Source: Amyelois transitella
Taxonomy: Eukaryota > Arthropoda > Insecta > Lepidoptera > Pyralidae
Direction: 5' to 3'
DNA length: 64,000 nt
Assembly (NCBI RefSeq): GCF_032362555.1
Contig: NC_083529.1
Coordinates: forward strand, 3,224,001 to 3,288,000
Part shown: positions 12,684 through 24,700 of the stretch, piece by piece
Numbering within the stretch: the stretch's first letter is position 1
Layout: each line of letters opens with the position of its first letter
Notes under the pieces: model-generated
The model's input: only the letters and a program-made list of their open reading frames with translations
What the model was told of the DNA's origin: nothing
Databases searched by the model: none
Position numbers and translations under genes: made by a program

Positions 12684-15600
12684 ATGGATGTTCAGATTTC
12701 ATGTGAAACTCTCAACAAGATAAAATTGTTATTTGAAAAACTAGAGGCACCGGATTATGTGATGAACAACTATTATGCTGACGCCTACATCAATAAAATC
12801 AAGGATACGTCTGATCCCGGTAAGTTATGTATTATTTATTTTTGGCTTTTATTTGAATAATTATATAATTATATTCGTATCAGCTGCATGAAGTCAACTA
12901 CATACTGAATATAAGCCTCACAGGTCAAGCAGGATTATTTGAGAGAAGGGTGGTGGGAGAGTAGGTACTTCCAACATTCAAATATTTCTTTTTATTTTTC
13001 ATTTCTTCAAGTCCTTTTTTTAGTTTATGTGTAGTATCAATTTACTGAATTTATTTGGATGAAACATACAATAAACAAGCAATCAAAGCTACAATATATA
13101 GTAACTCTAAAAAAAATTGCTTTTAATATTGTCATATACATACATACATATGGTCGCGTCTATATCCCTTGCGGGGTAGACAGAGCCAACAGTCTGGAAA
13201 AGACCTAATGGGCACATTCAGCTATTTGGCTTAATGATAGAATTGAGATTCAAATAGTAACAGGTTGCTAGCCTATTGCCTAAAAAAGAATCCCAAGTTT
13301 GTGAGCCTATCCCTTAGTCGTCTTTTACGACATCCATGGGAAAGAAATGGAGTGGTTCTTTTCTTTTTTGTATTGGTGCCGGGAACCACACGGCATGTAT
13401 ATGAATATATTGTCATATATTTAAATTATTTAACCTTTCTACAGAAATTTCCCAACTCTCCACTGCACCAATAATGCCTGAGTTGGTGGCTTGTGCATTG
13501 AGTCATTCAGAGAATTACCACATTTCTGTAAAAGTATTCCTCACTAGGCTTCTTGGTTGTGCCTCCGCAAAAGAACTGCATTTTATCAAGATTTATGCTC
13601 AAATTGGTGACTACATCAACAGATGTTTCAAAAATATTCACTCAACAAATATGAGTGAGAGTTTAAGGGTAGCATACTTAGAAGTAGCTCTTTCGCTAGT
13701 CAAACATTGCTCTGGAATTATGTGGCTTATAGAGACGGGAGTATGGAAAGATATTCTGATGTTAATAAATGAGAAAAGAACCATATTTGTGGTACGCCAA
13801 GTGTACCAGTTTGTTACAAAATTCCTGTGGGCACTAAATGACCTTGGTGATACTGCCAACATGAATGTTGCTTTAAACTTAATTCTAACTCCTATTCAAG
13901 ATATTGAGCTTCTAAATCTAAATGTAATGAATGATGAGAAAGAAACACTTATATGTAAGAAGATACAACCAATGTGTCATATGCTGCTAGCAATTTTCAG
14001 TGAGAAAGATAGGATCCGTACCTCCAATAGACTGATGAATTGCCTTATATCAGAATGTTACATTATAATAAATATTGGTTTGATCTTGGGTCTGTTACGT
14101 TCAGATGAAATCATACTAATATGTACTAGAGTATTATTCTGGGCAAATTTGGCTAATATTTTTCAAAAGAAACCTTTGGTTGAAGGAGTCATGTATACAA
14201 ATGAAGATTTGCTTCAATTGAATGTGTTTTATTACAACACCTTAAAATGTTTGACACAGAAACGTAATGCCAAGTTGATTATGGAGTTCTGTGGTGCCTG
14301 CAATGCTATATGGAATGTAACTTGGAAGAATGAGATGTCATTTTTGCGTGACAATGACAAAATTGCGGAGATGCAAAGACAGATGTTGTTCATGTGTTTC
14401 GGTCCTTTACTTGTTTGGACAGTCGAAGACAAGAGTTTTATAGATGTGATGCAAGACGAAATAGTTGTTCAAAATGTGAGACAAATGATGAATAGTGCTC
14501 ATATAGAACATATGATGCGAGCTGTATACAGCTTCAAAAGCATTCTGTATGAGACAAGTATTATAAATGCTGTGAAATATTGTGTGAAATTACTATCGAG
14601 TGTGAAGATGCATCTCACAGATGAATTTGCTTCGTTCATGTTTCAAGCATTATATTTTGCTCTAAGAGAGTTTGATCCAGACAAAAACTGTTCCCAAGGG
14701 CAAAGTCGTTTGGAAAACCTCATTGTAATGACTCATATTCTGGAGAATATGTTGTATGTGGTGAAACACTACAATATCACCTGGAACGAGAGTGTGGAAG
14801 TGCTGAGTTTGTACAGTATTGTGTATGAGCTGCTTAAGAAGCCTGATTTACCCTATAAGGTAAGACTATACAATACATTTAGTATGTTATTCAAATAGAA
14901 ACTAGGTACAAGGATTTCCTAAAACATCCACAGAGTACAAAGTTTTGGGCCAACTGGAGAACAATAGCTTGTTTACTAGATACAACTACACAATACAATT
15001 AACATCCAAATTAAACCAAAGGCAGAAGCGAATTCGCGTTACATGTAAGTCTTCTTCCTCTTGGCCTTTATCTCAATAATATCCCCGCCGCTCTGTGAAG
15101 AAGCCTGAAGTGTACCTTTTGACTAGGATCCTGCACGAGCTACGCCATTTTTATCGCGCGAAAAACTATCGCTGCGCCGTTTTACGTCATAATATATTCT
15201 GAACTTTACTTGTTATTGGGATAAATTGGGTACACCAAGGTCAACACCAAGAGACTAGCATCTGACCTTCACAACTTGATCCTATTCTAAAATGCCGGAA
15301 CTACACGACACATCTCTGGCCATCATCGACGGCCTCTGTGGCGCAGCGGCAGTACGCTTGTCTGTGACACCGGAGGTCCCGGGTTCGAATCCCGGCCAGG
15401 GCATGATGAGGAAAGAACTTTTTCTGATTGGCCTGGGCCTTGGATGTTTATCTATATAAGTTTTTATTATAAAATATAGTATCGTTGAGTTAGTATCTCG
15501 TATCACAGGTTTCGAACTTACTTCGAGGCTAACTCAATCTGTGTAATTTGTCCCGTATATACCTACATCGCCATATAGCTCATCTATTATCCTAATCTTA

Positions 15601-18039
15601 TACTTTTCATAAGGTTAGGTATGTAGCGACATGCAAACTTGCTGAATTGCATTTTTATGTAGAGCGACTGGCGATCTAATCCCCTCCGTTCCCAGTCGTC
15701 TCGTGAACTTTATCGGTTACGCGCATATATGTATTGTAAAATATTCTATTGGCAATAAATCTCAATCAGGAAGATATTTGTTTCACTCTCTAAGCCCCAC
15801 CAGCATAACCCGACAGGTACTAAGTACCTAAAATTTATTTTGCAGTTTGTTGTAGTCTCATTAAATGTCCTGGCATTCTCTGTGAAGAAGTTCCTGACAC
15901 CAAATCTGTCTTTACTTGTGGAATCTACTCCTGGTTCAGCGGTCCATGAAATTGGATCTCTTATCAATGTAAAGATGAATGATGAGCACTGGGAAGTGAG
16001 GGACTCTGCACTGGAGTTGCTGTTTGTCTGTACAGATATATCTTTTATAAGTAAGTTATTTTGGGTTAACATACATATCCATATGTGGGCTATCCAATGT
16101 AAGTTGGAAGCAATACAGTTTTTAGTGTACTCAGTGACGTTTGAGTTTCCGCCAAACTTTTTTGTTTTAGACAATTTTGTTTTTCAGAATACCCGCCCTT
16201 TCAAAAGCAAATAATAAAGGAAAACCTGATCAACGCGGCGGCAGCTATAGCCGTCAACGATCAAGAATATTACGTGCAGGCATCAGCTTTGAAGTGCCTC
16301 GGAGCCGCTAGCCGGGTACCTTGCATTTGGGAGCAACTCAAAACGGAGTACCCGAACATACAGGTTTGTCGAATTGGCGCTTGTTGCTATTGGCTCTTTT
16401 GGAATAGAACCTCGATAACCACGGGAAAAAACGAACCTCTTCGTTTTTTCCCATGGTTGTCGTAAAAGGTGGCCAAGGGAATCGGCACATGCATCAGTGT
16501 CGTCATTTGTAGCCAATTTTGAAAATAAATCTATTCATCTAGTGTAGCTTTCACCATGACCCAATATGGGTTAGGTTCCCTGCAAAGGTAGCGGTTGTTA
16601 GATGGGAGTCGCTTCGTTTAAAAACCTGTTTGTTTTATTTGATCTATGTAATTTTTCTAGATAAATAATTTTACATAAAAATCTGCATGTTGAAAGTGCC
16701 TAATGCACCCAAATTAAGTCATCATTATTGCACTTCAGGAGTACGTACGTGACATATTTACAGGAAATAAATAATTGTTAAATATAGCGCCTATACCAAA
16801 ACCCCGACTTCTAACTCAGCAGCATCCCCACTTCTAATTAAACATAATTTGTTGTCATAATAAATTAATTATTCCTTTTTTATAAGATAGTTTTATGATG
16901 TTTTTAGACGCCTTTATCATTCGTGCTTATCTATTGTTGTTGTTACTTTCCATTTGGTGTAAACATAAGGTAATCAATACATGATAATGCACAATCACAT
17001 AGATACAAGGAAAAATCATCGATATTTTGTATTGCGACATGGTCGCAAAGTATAGTGTTCGCAATATGTTGTAAATAGAAATGATTCGTAATGAATTACC
17101 AACTAATATTTTCATTTTATGCCCAAGATAACAATGTTTTAAATCTATTTTTTTCCTTGTCCACAGGAAAAACTTGTATCAATTCTGCAAATGAACTCTG
17201 AAGGTATAGTGCGGAAAGGAGCTTGCAATGTTCTCTGCGAAATATACCAACATGTGAAACTACCCGCAGTTGCTAAAAATAAGTTATACGAGTTCATGGT
17301 GTCATCAGCTCTTAGTGATTTCCATTGGGAAGTTCAGATTAGCGCTTTAAAGTTCTGGAGAATCGTCATACAAACTCTTCTTACTGAACAAGGCATGTTA
17401 GATGGGACTTTCCCTCCGGTCACATTTTCAAAAGAATCACGAAAGATAGTAGCTTTAAACGCAGCCGAAATCCAAAGAAGGTTGCTAAAGGTTCTGAACG
17501 AACTCTCTGCTATCGGCTGCCTTACAGTTCTCGTGAAATTGTTACATGAAGAAAGCGATACAGAAATAATGGAATTGGCATTGAAAATATCATTGGAATT
17601 GATTGAAATATTGGAAGAGCACAAGTTATCAGGATGTTTGCAGCCTAGTTCTGGAGAACCATTAAGAGTAGAGGAAATATCGTGTCATATTGTCAATGAT
17701 GAAGATAATATTATGGATACATATATGTCCACAACACAATTGCCTGATAACGTTGTCGATGACATCTTAAAGTTGGACGATCTAAGTCTACTTGAAAATG
17801 TAAATGAACGCTATACGAATTTACAAAATTCAGAATCACAAGTCAGACCCAAGATAAGATTGCTCAAGTCGGCTTCTCCATATTTGTTTGTACTTTACGT
17901 GAAAAGCAAAGACTTTAAAAGTATTCTTGAGCAGAAAAAGAAGTGGAAGGAAGGAATGCGTAGTCTCTCTTCGTTGTTGGACGACATACTCGGTGTATAC
18001 GACATGAACAAAGATATCAATATTTTAGACTGTTATTGA
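12684..18039 (+). CDS. BRAT1-like HEAT-repeat protein, copy B (intact)
   Basis: Five exons: 12684-12819, 13445-14859, 15846-16050, 16188-16363 and 17167-18039, summing to 2805 bases (934 residues plus stop). Exons 1, 3 and 4 have the same lengths as in copy A (136, 205, 176). The N-terminus reads MDVQISCETLNKIKLLFEKL. HEAT-like segments DEHWEVRDSALELL and DFHWEVQISALKFW recur, and the protein ends DINILDCY. The family call is BRAT1, a scaffold in ATM-dependent DNA-damage signalling that, from what I recall, inserts its C-terminal Asp-Cys-Tyr into the INTS11 active site; this was not checked here. The length is somewhat above human BRAT1 (about 820). No stops or frameshifts were seen, so this is probably the functional copy. 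A distant HEAT protein of another family is the main alternative. Confidence 0.8.
13135..13395 (-). repeat. Full-length family A repeat
   Basis: In minus orientation it runs from GCCGTGTGGTTCCCGGCACC to the CCCCGCAAGGGATATAGACG block and a TATG run. It lies in intron 1 of BRAT1-like B, just before exon 2. Confidence 0.85.
15328..15562 (+). mobile_element. Full-length tRNA-derived SINE (family B)
   Basis: The best-preserved copy in the window. It has head GGCCTCTGTGGCGCAGCGGC, B box GGTTCGAATCCC, then CATGATGAGGAAAGAACTTT and the body GTTGAGTTAGTATCTCGTAT, ending near TTTGTCCCGTATATAC. It lies in intron 2 of BRAT1-like B. Confidence 0.88.
16414..16461. repeat. Short near-perfect hairpin
   Basis: Arms 16414-16435 and 16440-16461 (ACGGGAAAAAACGAA against TTCGTTTTTTCCCATGG) pair over about 22 bases with one wobble and one mismatch around a 4-base loop. 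It lies 50 bases after exon 4 of BRAT1-like B and probably belongs to a dispersed repeat. Confidence 0.6.
16550..16640 (+). repeat. Dispersed repeat family C
   Basis: The block CCAATATGGGTTAGGTTCCC followed by AGATGGGAGTCGCTTCG recurs at 53474-53575 and in part at 20980-21050. Its class is not recognised. Confidence 0.6.
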
Positions 18040-18721
18040 GATTTTTATAGTTTGTAAGACAAAGTGACATATCAAAAAAATATATATATTTTACAAATAT
18101 TAAATAAATATTTTTATATTTTATTGTTGAAGATAGTTTTTACAAGCTTGTTAAATTATATTATAAAAATATATTTAGAATCAAATGAATAATAAAATTT
18201 CAAAGTAAAAATGAGATACAATTTTTATTTCTCTGGTAATAGTAATCATAAAGCATTTATTTATTGTATTATTTTATTGCTTATAAAAATACATCCTTAT
18301 CACAGAATCTATTAAAATTCAAATACTTAACACGAAATGTAACAGTACAAAAATATTCCAAGGTAGAATAATAAGAGATTGAAATATCGCTATCCCGAAA
18401 TTTAAAGGGAAAGTGATGGACTGACATTTCTACGAAACAGATTTTGCTGAAATTCCATTATTTTTTGTTTAACATTCCCATGGTCGAGCGCAGACTTGCC
18501 ACCTTTTTCACGAATTTTGACAAAACAAGCTACAAAGATAAACATATCTTTCTTTTCACTTTCTTTAACACTTCGTAAATAAGCCCCCTAGAAGTTTTAG
18601 ATACACAAATAGATATAACTGAATAGTTCTAACGAGGTCACTGACTTCGTAACAACTTCCTTGGAATGACAGAAAGTGGTTAAAAGAGAGTTATAAAACT
18701 TAAAATAATATTCAAATTCTT
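18040..18721. other. Convergent 3' region between BRAT1-like B and SMC4
   Basis: A 682-base AT-rich stretch between two convergent genes. It holds AATAAA near 18103 for the plus-strand gene and TTTATT motifs near 18257-18262 that can serve SMC4 on the minus strand. No coding sequence or recognised repeat was seen. Confidence 0.6.
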
Positions 18722-21700
18722 CTAAGCAGCAACGTCATTTATTTGTTCCGGAACTTTGTTCTCAATTGTAACAGATTTAGTGCAGTCCTCCGTCTTGTAA
18801 ATGCCGACGAGACGGTTCGAAACCTCGAACATGTTGTACCGGAGAGATATTATTATGAACTGCGCGTTTCTCGTTCGTTCCTGTGGAGTGAATTTGCATA
18901 ATCTTCTATTATATAAAAATGAATCGCAGAATGTTTTGGTAAGCGCATAACTCAACAAAGCCTCGACCAATTTGGGCAATCCTTTTCTTTAAATGTTCGT
19001 GGAAGTTCATGGATGGTTTTTACGGGGAGATAAAATAGAATTATTGCCGGAAAACCCCTAGAAACAGCCTCAAAAGTTTTCTAACTAAAACGTAGAGTCA
19101 ATATGAGCTTTATTGCTTTTGTATAAAGTTCACTGTTGTCACAGGAGTCGCTTTGTTTGAAACCTAACCCAACTTGCCCAATTTATGCAGTTGCACATTC
19201 TGACAACTGAATGTGTAGTACATATATATAACCACGTATATATCCCTTGCGGGATAGACAGAGTCAACAGTCCTGAAAAGACTGATAGGCCACGCTCAGC
19301 TTTTTGGCTTAATGATAGAATTGAGATTCAAATAGTGACAGGTTACTAGCCCATCGCCTACAAGACGAATCCCAAGTTAGCATTAGGTACCCTCAGTCAC
19401 CTTTTACGACATCCGTGGCAAAGTAATGGAGTGGTCCTTTTTTTATTGGTGCCAGAAACCACACGGCACCAATTATAAAACATATTATATAACGTTCTTT
19501 ATAGACGTTTATAAAACGTACCTTGATATAATTAGCGACGATCGACACATTTTTGAAGTCCAACGCCGCGTCGATCTCATCCATGACGTACAAGGGCGTG
19601 GGTTTGTAGTAATGTAACGCGAACACCAGCGCTAGGGAGGAGAGCGTCTTCTCGCCTCCGGAGAGGTTAGAAATGTTCTTCCAAGACTTGTTTGGGGGGC
19701 GGACACTGAAAAGTTGAGAAATCTCTTTAAACTATCTTTTGACACGTACTTAATTTGAACATATTGGAAACGATTGATCTTTATCAAATTAAGGACGTCC
19801 TGGCAAAAGGTCAGGTCAAGAGTACCCGAAACCGACGAGCTTGCATGAAGAGAGTTATGAATGTGGATGAAGCGAAGGAAGTCTGCAGAGATCGTGGCAA
19901 GTGGAAAGATGTGGTCTCTGCGTACCGATCCGGGAAATAGGCTTGATTTTATTGTGTGTATTTATATGTATGTGTGTAATTGTACAGTCGCCTACATAAA
20001 TACATGACTCTCTCTTCATACATATTAGGGGTCGAATTTTACTACAAGTAATTGAATGTACGTTGGCAAGATTGATTATGATACCTGACAAATGTACTTT
20101 ATGTAAGGCATTCTATCTAATAACGGTTGGCACTAAAACAAATATGAAAGAATTTGGGACCATACTTGAAATGATAAAAAATTAAGTACTATCAGAAAAT
20201 GCTGTTCAACATAAAAATTTCTTAATATATAATGTAAAATAACCTTATAGCCACGTGGTAATCTATGATTCCTTAAGAAACATAAATACTCATGCTTAAA
20301 AATAATAAAACTCACCTAAATATAATGCCTTCTGTGAAAGGGTCAAGAGAGTCCACCAATTCTAACTCAGCGTCGCCTCCCAAAGTGATCATCTGGTACA
20401 TTTCCTTCAGTTTACTCGTTATTGTGTTGAAACCTGACAATAAGATAAGTATATAAATAAATTAAAGATATAAAACAAATTTATACGGAACAAATTATAA
20501 AAATTGCGTTAGCCCCAAAATTCGAGACTTGTGTTATGGTTATGGGATACTAATTTAACGATACTATATTTTATAATAATAACATATGTATATAAGTTAT
20601 ACATACAAGGCCCAGGCATATTAGACACAGCATAGAATCTGAAGTGATATAAAAAACCGGGCTTTATATGTATATATAGAAAATTGTAGTTTTGGAGTTT
20701 ATTTTACAACCAAAAATACAAATTCGTTTATAATACTAACCGCATAAGAAGTCAGTGGTGCGTTTCTTCCTCAGTTGATCGTATAAAGCCCTCATTTCGT
20801 TTCTCTTCGTAGTGATCTCGTCCAATTCAGCCGCCCGTTTCAGATATAACTCCTCTTTTGTCTTGTAATCCTGGCAAACAGATTGATTGTAATTCAATTA
20901 TAAAAATAAAAAAAAAATACAAGAGAGGTAAACAGTACCGTGTGGTTTACGGCACTAAAGGACTACACCGTCTATTTTCCATAATAATATGGGTTTGGTA
21001 CCCCAGAAAAGGTTGCAGAGGTCAGATGGGAGTTGCTTCGTGTACAAAACATACAACTGACGGCCTTAGTCTTGACAAGAATGTAGGCTCTGTCTACTAC
21101 GTGAGGTATTAAGACGTGATAATGCGTGCGAAGGTGCGCGCCTTTTTAACAAGATACCCTCTGATATCAAAAATATTACCTCGTTCGATGTATTCAGGAG
21201 ACAATTAGCCGAGCACATTATCTCAATTTACTGAACTTTTGCGGTTATATTTCGTCTATTAGTGTGACAACGAACTTATGTATTATTTATTTTTTTTTTG
21301 TATTTTATGTTCTTATGTAAGTGATGTAAAATATGTCTTTATAAGAATAAAAGTCTATAAACATGATGTATGTCTCACTTGTATAGCCTGTATATTGGGC
21401 TTGGCGTCACCCAATCTCGCTTTCTGGGCGGCCAACCTGTTCCTCAGCTCTTCCACGGACGCCTCTTCCAATTCTTCAGGAGTATGCTTGGCCAATGGTT
21501 CCGGTCTCTCAATTCCGGGAATACCGTCGAGACCGGGATCTTCAAGTTTTAAAGTTTTCAGCTGAAATTTACAAAAATTTGATGTCATACCATATAGATA
21601 TACGAAAGAGGTAACTGATTGACATTCAATGGACTACTAGGATTGAAATTTGCCATAAAGGTTCCTTAGATATGGTCCAGAGTCACATTTAGAGCGAGGA

Positions 21701-24700
21701 TTTTTCCGAAATCCCTAAAAGAACGGAAATTAACAGGACTTTCATTTTGCGCAGGCTTCCATTTTCTTGTATACAGACGAAACGTCCGAAATAAAGGTAA
21801 CGTTACGCGCGCGTTTTCAATGCCTTCATTCCCTACTTATAAATACAAAAGTCTGCCTGTCTGTTCCATTTTCACAGCTAAACCCCTGGATCAATCTTAA
21901 TTAAATTTGGTATGCCTGTAGTGTAAAAAAAAAGCCGCGTCCTAATGGAGAATAATTTTTTTAAATACTAAAATGGGGGGTGAAAGTTTTGTATGAAAAT
22001 CAATAATGGTACCCCACGCGAATCCGGGGCGAGTCGAATACAAATAGGTACTTTATTAATTGTACCGCATTTATAGCAAATATAAATGCGGTACAATTAT
22101 AGGTGTTACAAAGCATTATACATTTCGCGCATATAACCAGTCATGGCATGCAAACTTATCGTCAAAAGCAGGGGAGAGCGGGGCTGGTACTAACAAATTT
22201 TGCATTATGGTTTATATTTTCAATAGTAATTAACATTTTTGTTTTATTTTTTGTTTATAACATGCTTTGATTATCTGGCTATGATATTAGTAACAAAAAC
22301 TATCAGCTAGGTAAGTAATTTTAGAAACAGACTAATCAAAACCAAAAAAGTCGTTTGTTAAGACATACCCCGTATCTGGGGCAAATATTAACAGAGCTGG
22401 GGTAAGTATTAACGTAAGGGGCAATAATTAACACAGACTATAATTCTATTAAAATACATAAATAAAATGTCTTTTATATTAATAAAAATGTTTTATTGTA
22501 CTTAAGATTAAATAAATCAGTACTTTTTATGATAGGAACTGAAAGAATATAGTACATTCAGTCAGAAAAGTATCGGGAATGGATTATTTATTTATGGTTC
22601 CAAATTCAAATTTTTGTTTTTTTTTGTTGTTGTTAGATTGGCACAACTGTTTTCCATTTTGGCGCGGAGTTTGAGTTGCATCTGTTGTTTACATTAAATA
22701 CAGTGCTATTTTTAGTTATATCATATCTAGTGTGTATTGCTAATTTCATAATGGATAAAAACATCGAACAAAGAGTTTGTCTTAAATTTTGCATTGCCAA
22801 TGGAATATCGTGTTCGTAGTCACTGAAAATGTTACAGAAGGCTTACGGTGAATCGACTTTATCAAAAACTCGTGCTTATGAGTGGTACAAAGCGTTCAAA
22901 AGCGGTCGAGATGTGATGGAAGATTTGCCTCGCTCTGGTAGGCCATCAACGTCTGCAACTGAAGTTAACATCGCAAAAGTGAAGGAAATAGTGACTGAAA
23001 ATCCTCATTCAACTTTGAGAGATATAGCCACCGAACTTTCTGTATCTCACGAGTCGATCCGTACCATTTTAACTAATAATTTGGGTATGAAACATGTTGC
23101 CGCTCGGCTAGTCCCAAAAGACCTGAATTTTTTTCAAAAACTCAATCGCATGAGAGTCGCTGAGGACATGCTAGAACGAGTCAATTCCGACCCAACATTC
23201 ATGAAACGCATTGTTACTGGTGACGAGACGTGGGTTTACGAGTTTGACATGCAAACTAGTCAACAAGCTTCGGAGTGGCGCCTTCCAACTGAACCGAAAC
23301 CGAAAAAACCACGCCAAAGTCGTTCAAAAGTCAAAGTCATGTTGACTGTTTTCTTTGACTATCGCGGTGTTGTGCACTCGGAATTCTTGCCGGAAGGTCA
23401 AACGGTAAATAAGGAATATTATTTGAGTGTTATGCGGCGTTTAAGAGAGCAAATCCGACGAAAAAGGCCAGATTTGTGGAAAGAAAATTCTTGGATTTTG
23501 CACCATGATAATGCACCTTCGCACAAGGCCATCATTGTGAACGAATTTTTAACCAAACACTCAACAAATACCATCGAGCAACCACCATATTCACCAGATA
23601 TGGCTCCAGCCGACTTTTTTCTTTTTCCTAAACTCAAATTACCACTTCGTGGCACCCGTTTTCAATCGGTAGAAGACATAAAAGAGAATTCGCGGCGAGA
23701 ACTGTCCTCAATTCCGGAAACAGCGTTTAAAAAATGTTTTGATGATTGGATTATTCGTTGGCGTAAGTGTATCGTTTCTAAAGGAGCATATTTTGAAGGT
23801 GATAAAATAAATTTGGATGAATAACAAACAGTTTGTGTATTATTGATCTTTTCCTGCTACTTTCTTGACAGAGTAGTATATTGTTTTAAATCTACACTAA
23901 TTAACAATCATTCTCACAGTCAAATGATTTTTAAGCCTATATAATATTGACACACACAACAACTTTAAACTTAATGTATAAAAATTAAATAAACTTTTTA
24001 GTGTTAACAGTCTTATAGAGTCCTAATAAGGTAAATAAAATAATATCTTCTTCAACAGCAACAACATAATCTTTTCAATTAACTATAAGTACTCAACAAT
24101 CATTAGTCTATATACTTTCTATTTTTTTCCAGAACTTCTTTAGCTGCTAACTCTAATACTTCTTGAGATGTAGACCCCCTTGTGCTCTTCCTTTTATAGT
24201 TTATCATTCTACAAAAAAAATACTATTGTAAAAAAACACTTAGTTAATACTGTATTATACATACATACGGGGTAAGTATTAACATGTTAATACTCAATAC
24301 TTAACATGTTAATACTTACCCCACTCAATTTGTTAATTTTAGCCCCAAGGCTACTTTTTTTACTTAACCAATTACAGCAAATAATCTAGTCAAAATAATT
24401 ACAAACAAATAATATAGTTTTACTGTCAATAAATTACAGTTTGATTTAGTATAAACTTTGAATCAATTTAGGGAATAAATAAGTCTTAAATCAATTTATT
24501 GCAACACAAGAAAAGTTCTCTTACCTGTCAATCCGAGGTCACTACTCACAACTATTACATGCGATGGCCGGCCGGCAACTGACAAGTCAGGACACATTCG
24601 GCTGCGTATATAGTATTTCTAAACCGAGTCTCATATTTTTAACACTTTACGTTTGGCAGGAATAAGCTTGTTAATTCTTACCCCTGTTAACACCAGCCCC

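Noticed and set aside
15328-15400. Possible tRNA gene with A and B boxes
   Set aside because: The same sequence with a long shared non-tRNA body recurs on both strands, and the acceptor ends do not pair; it is a SINE head.
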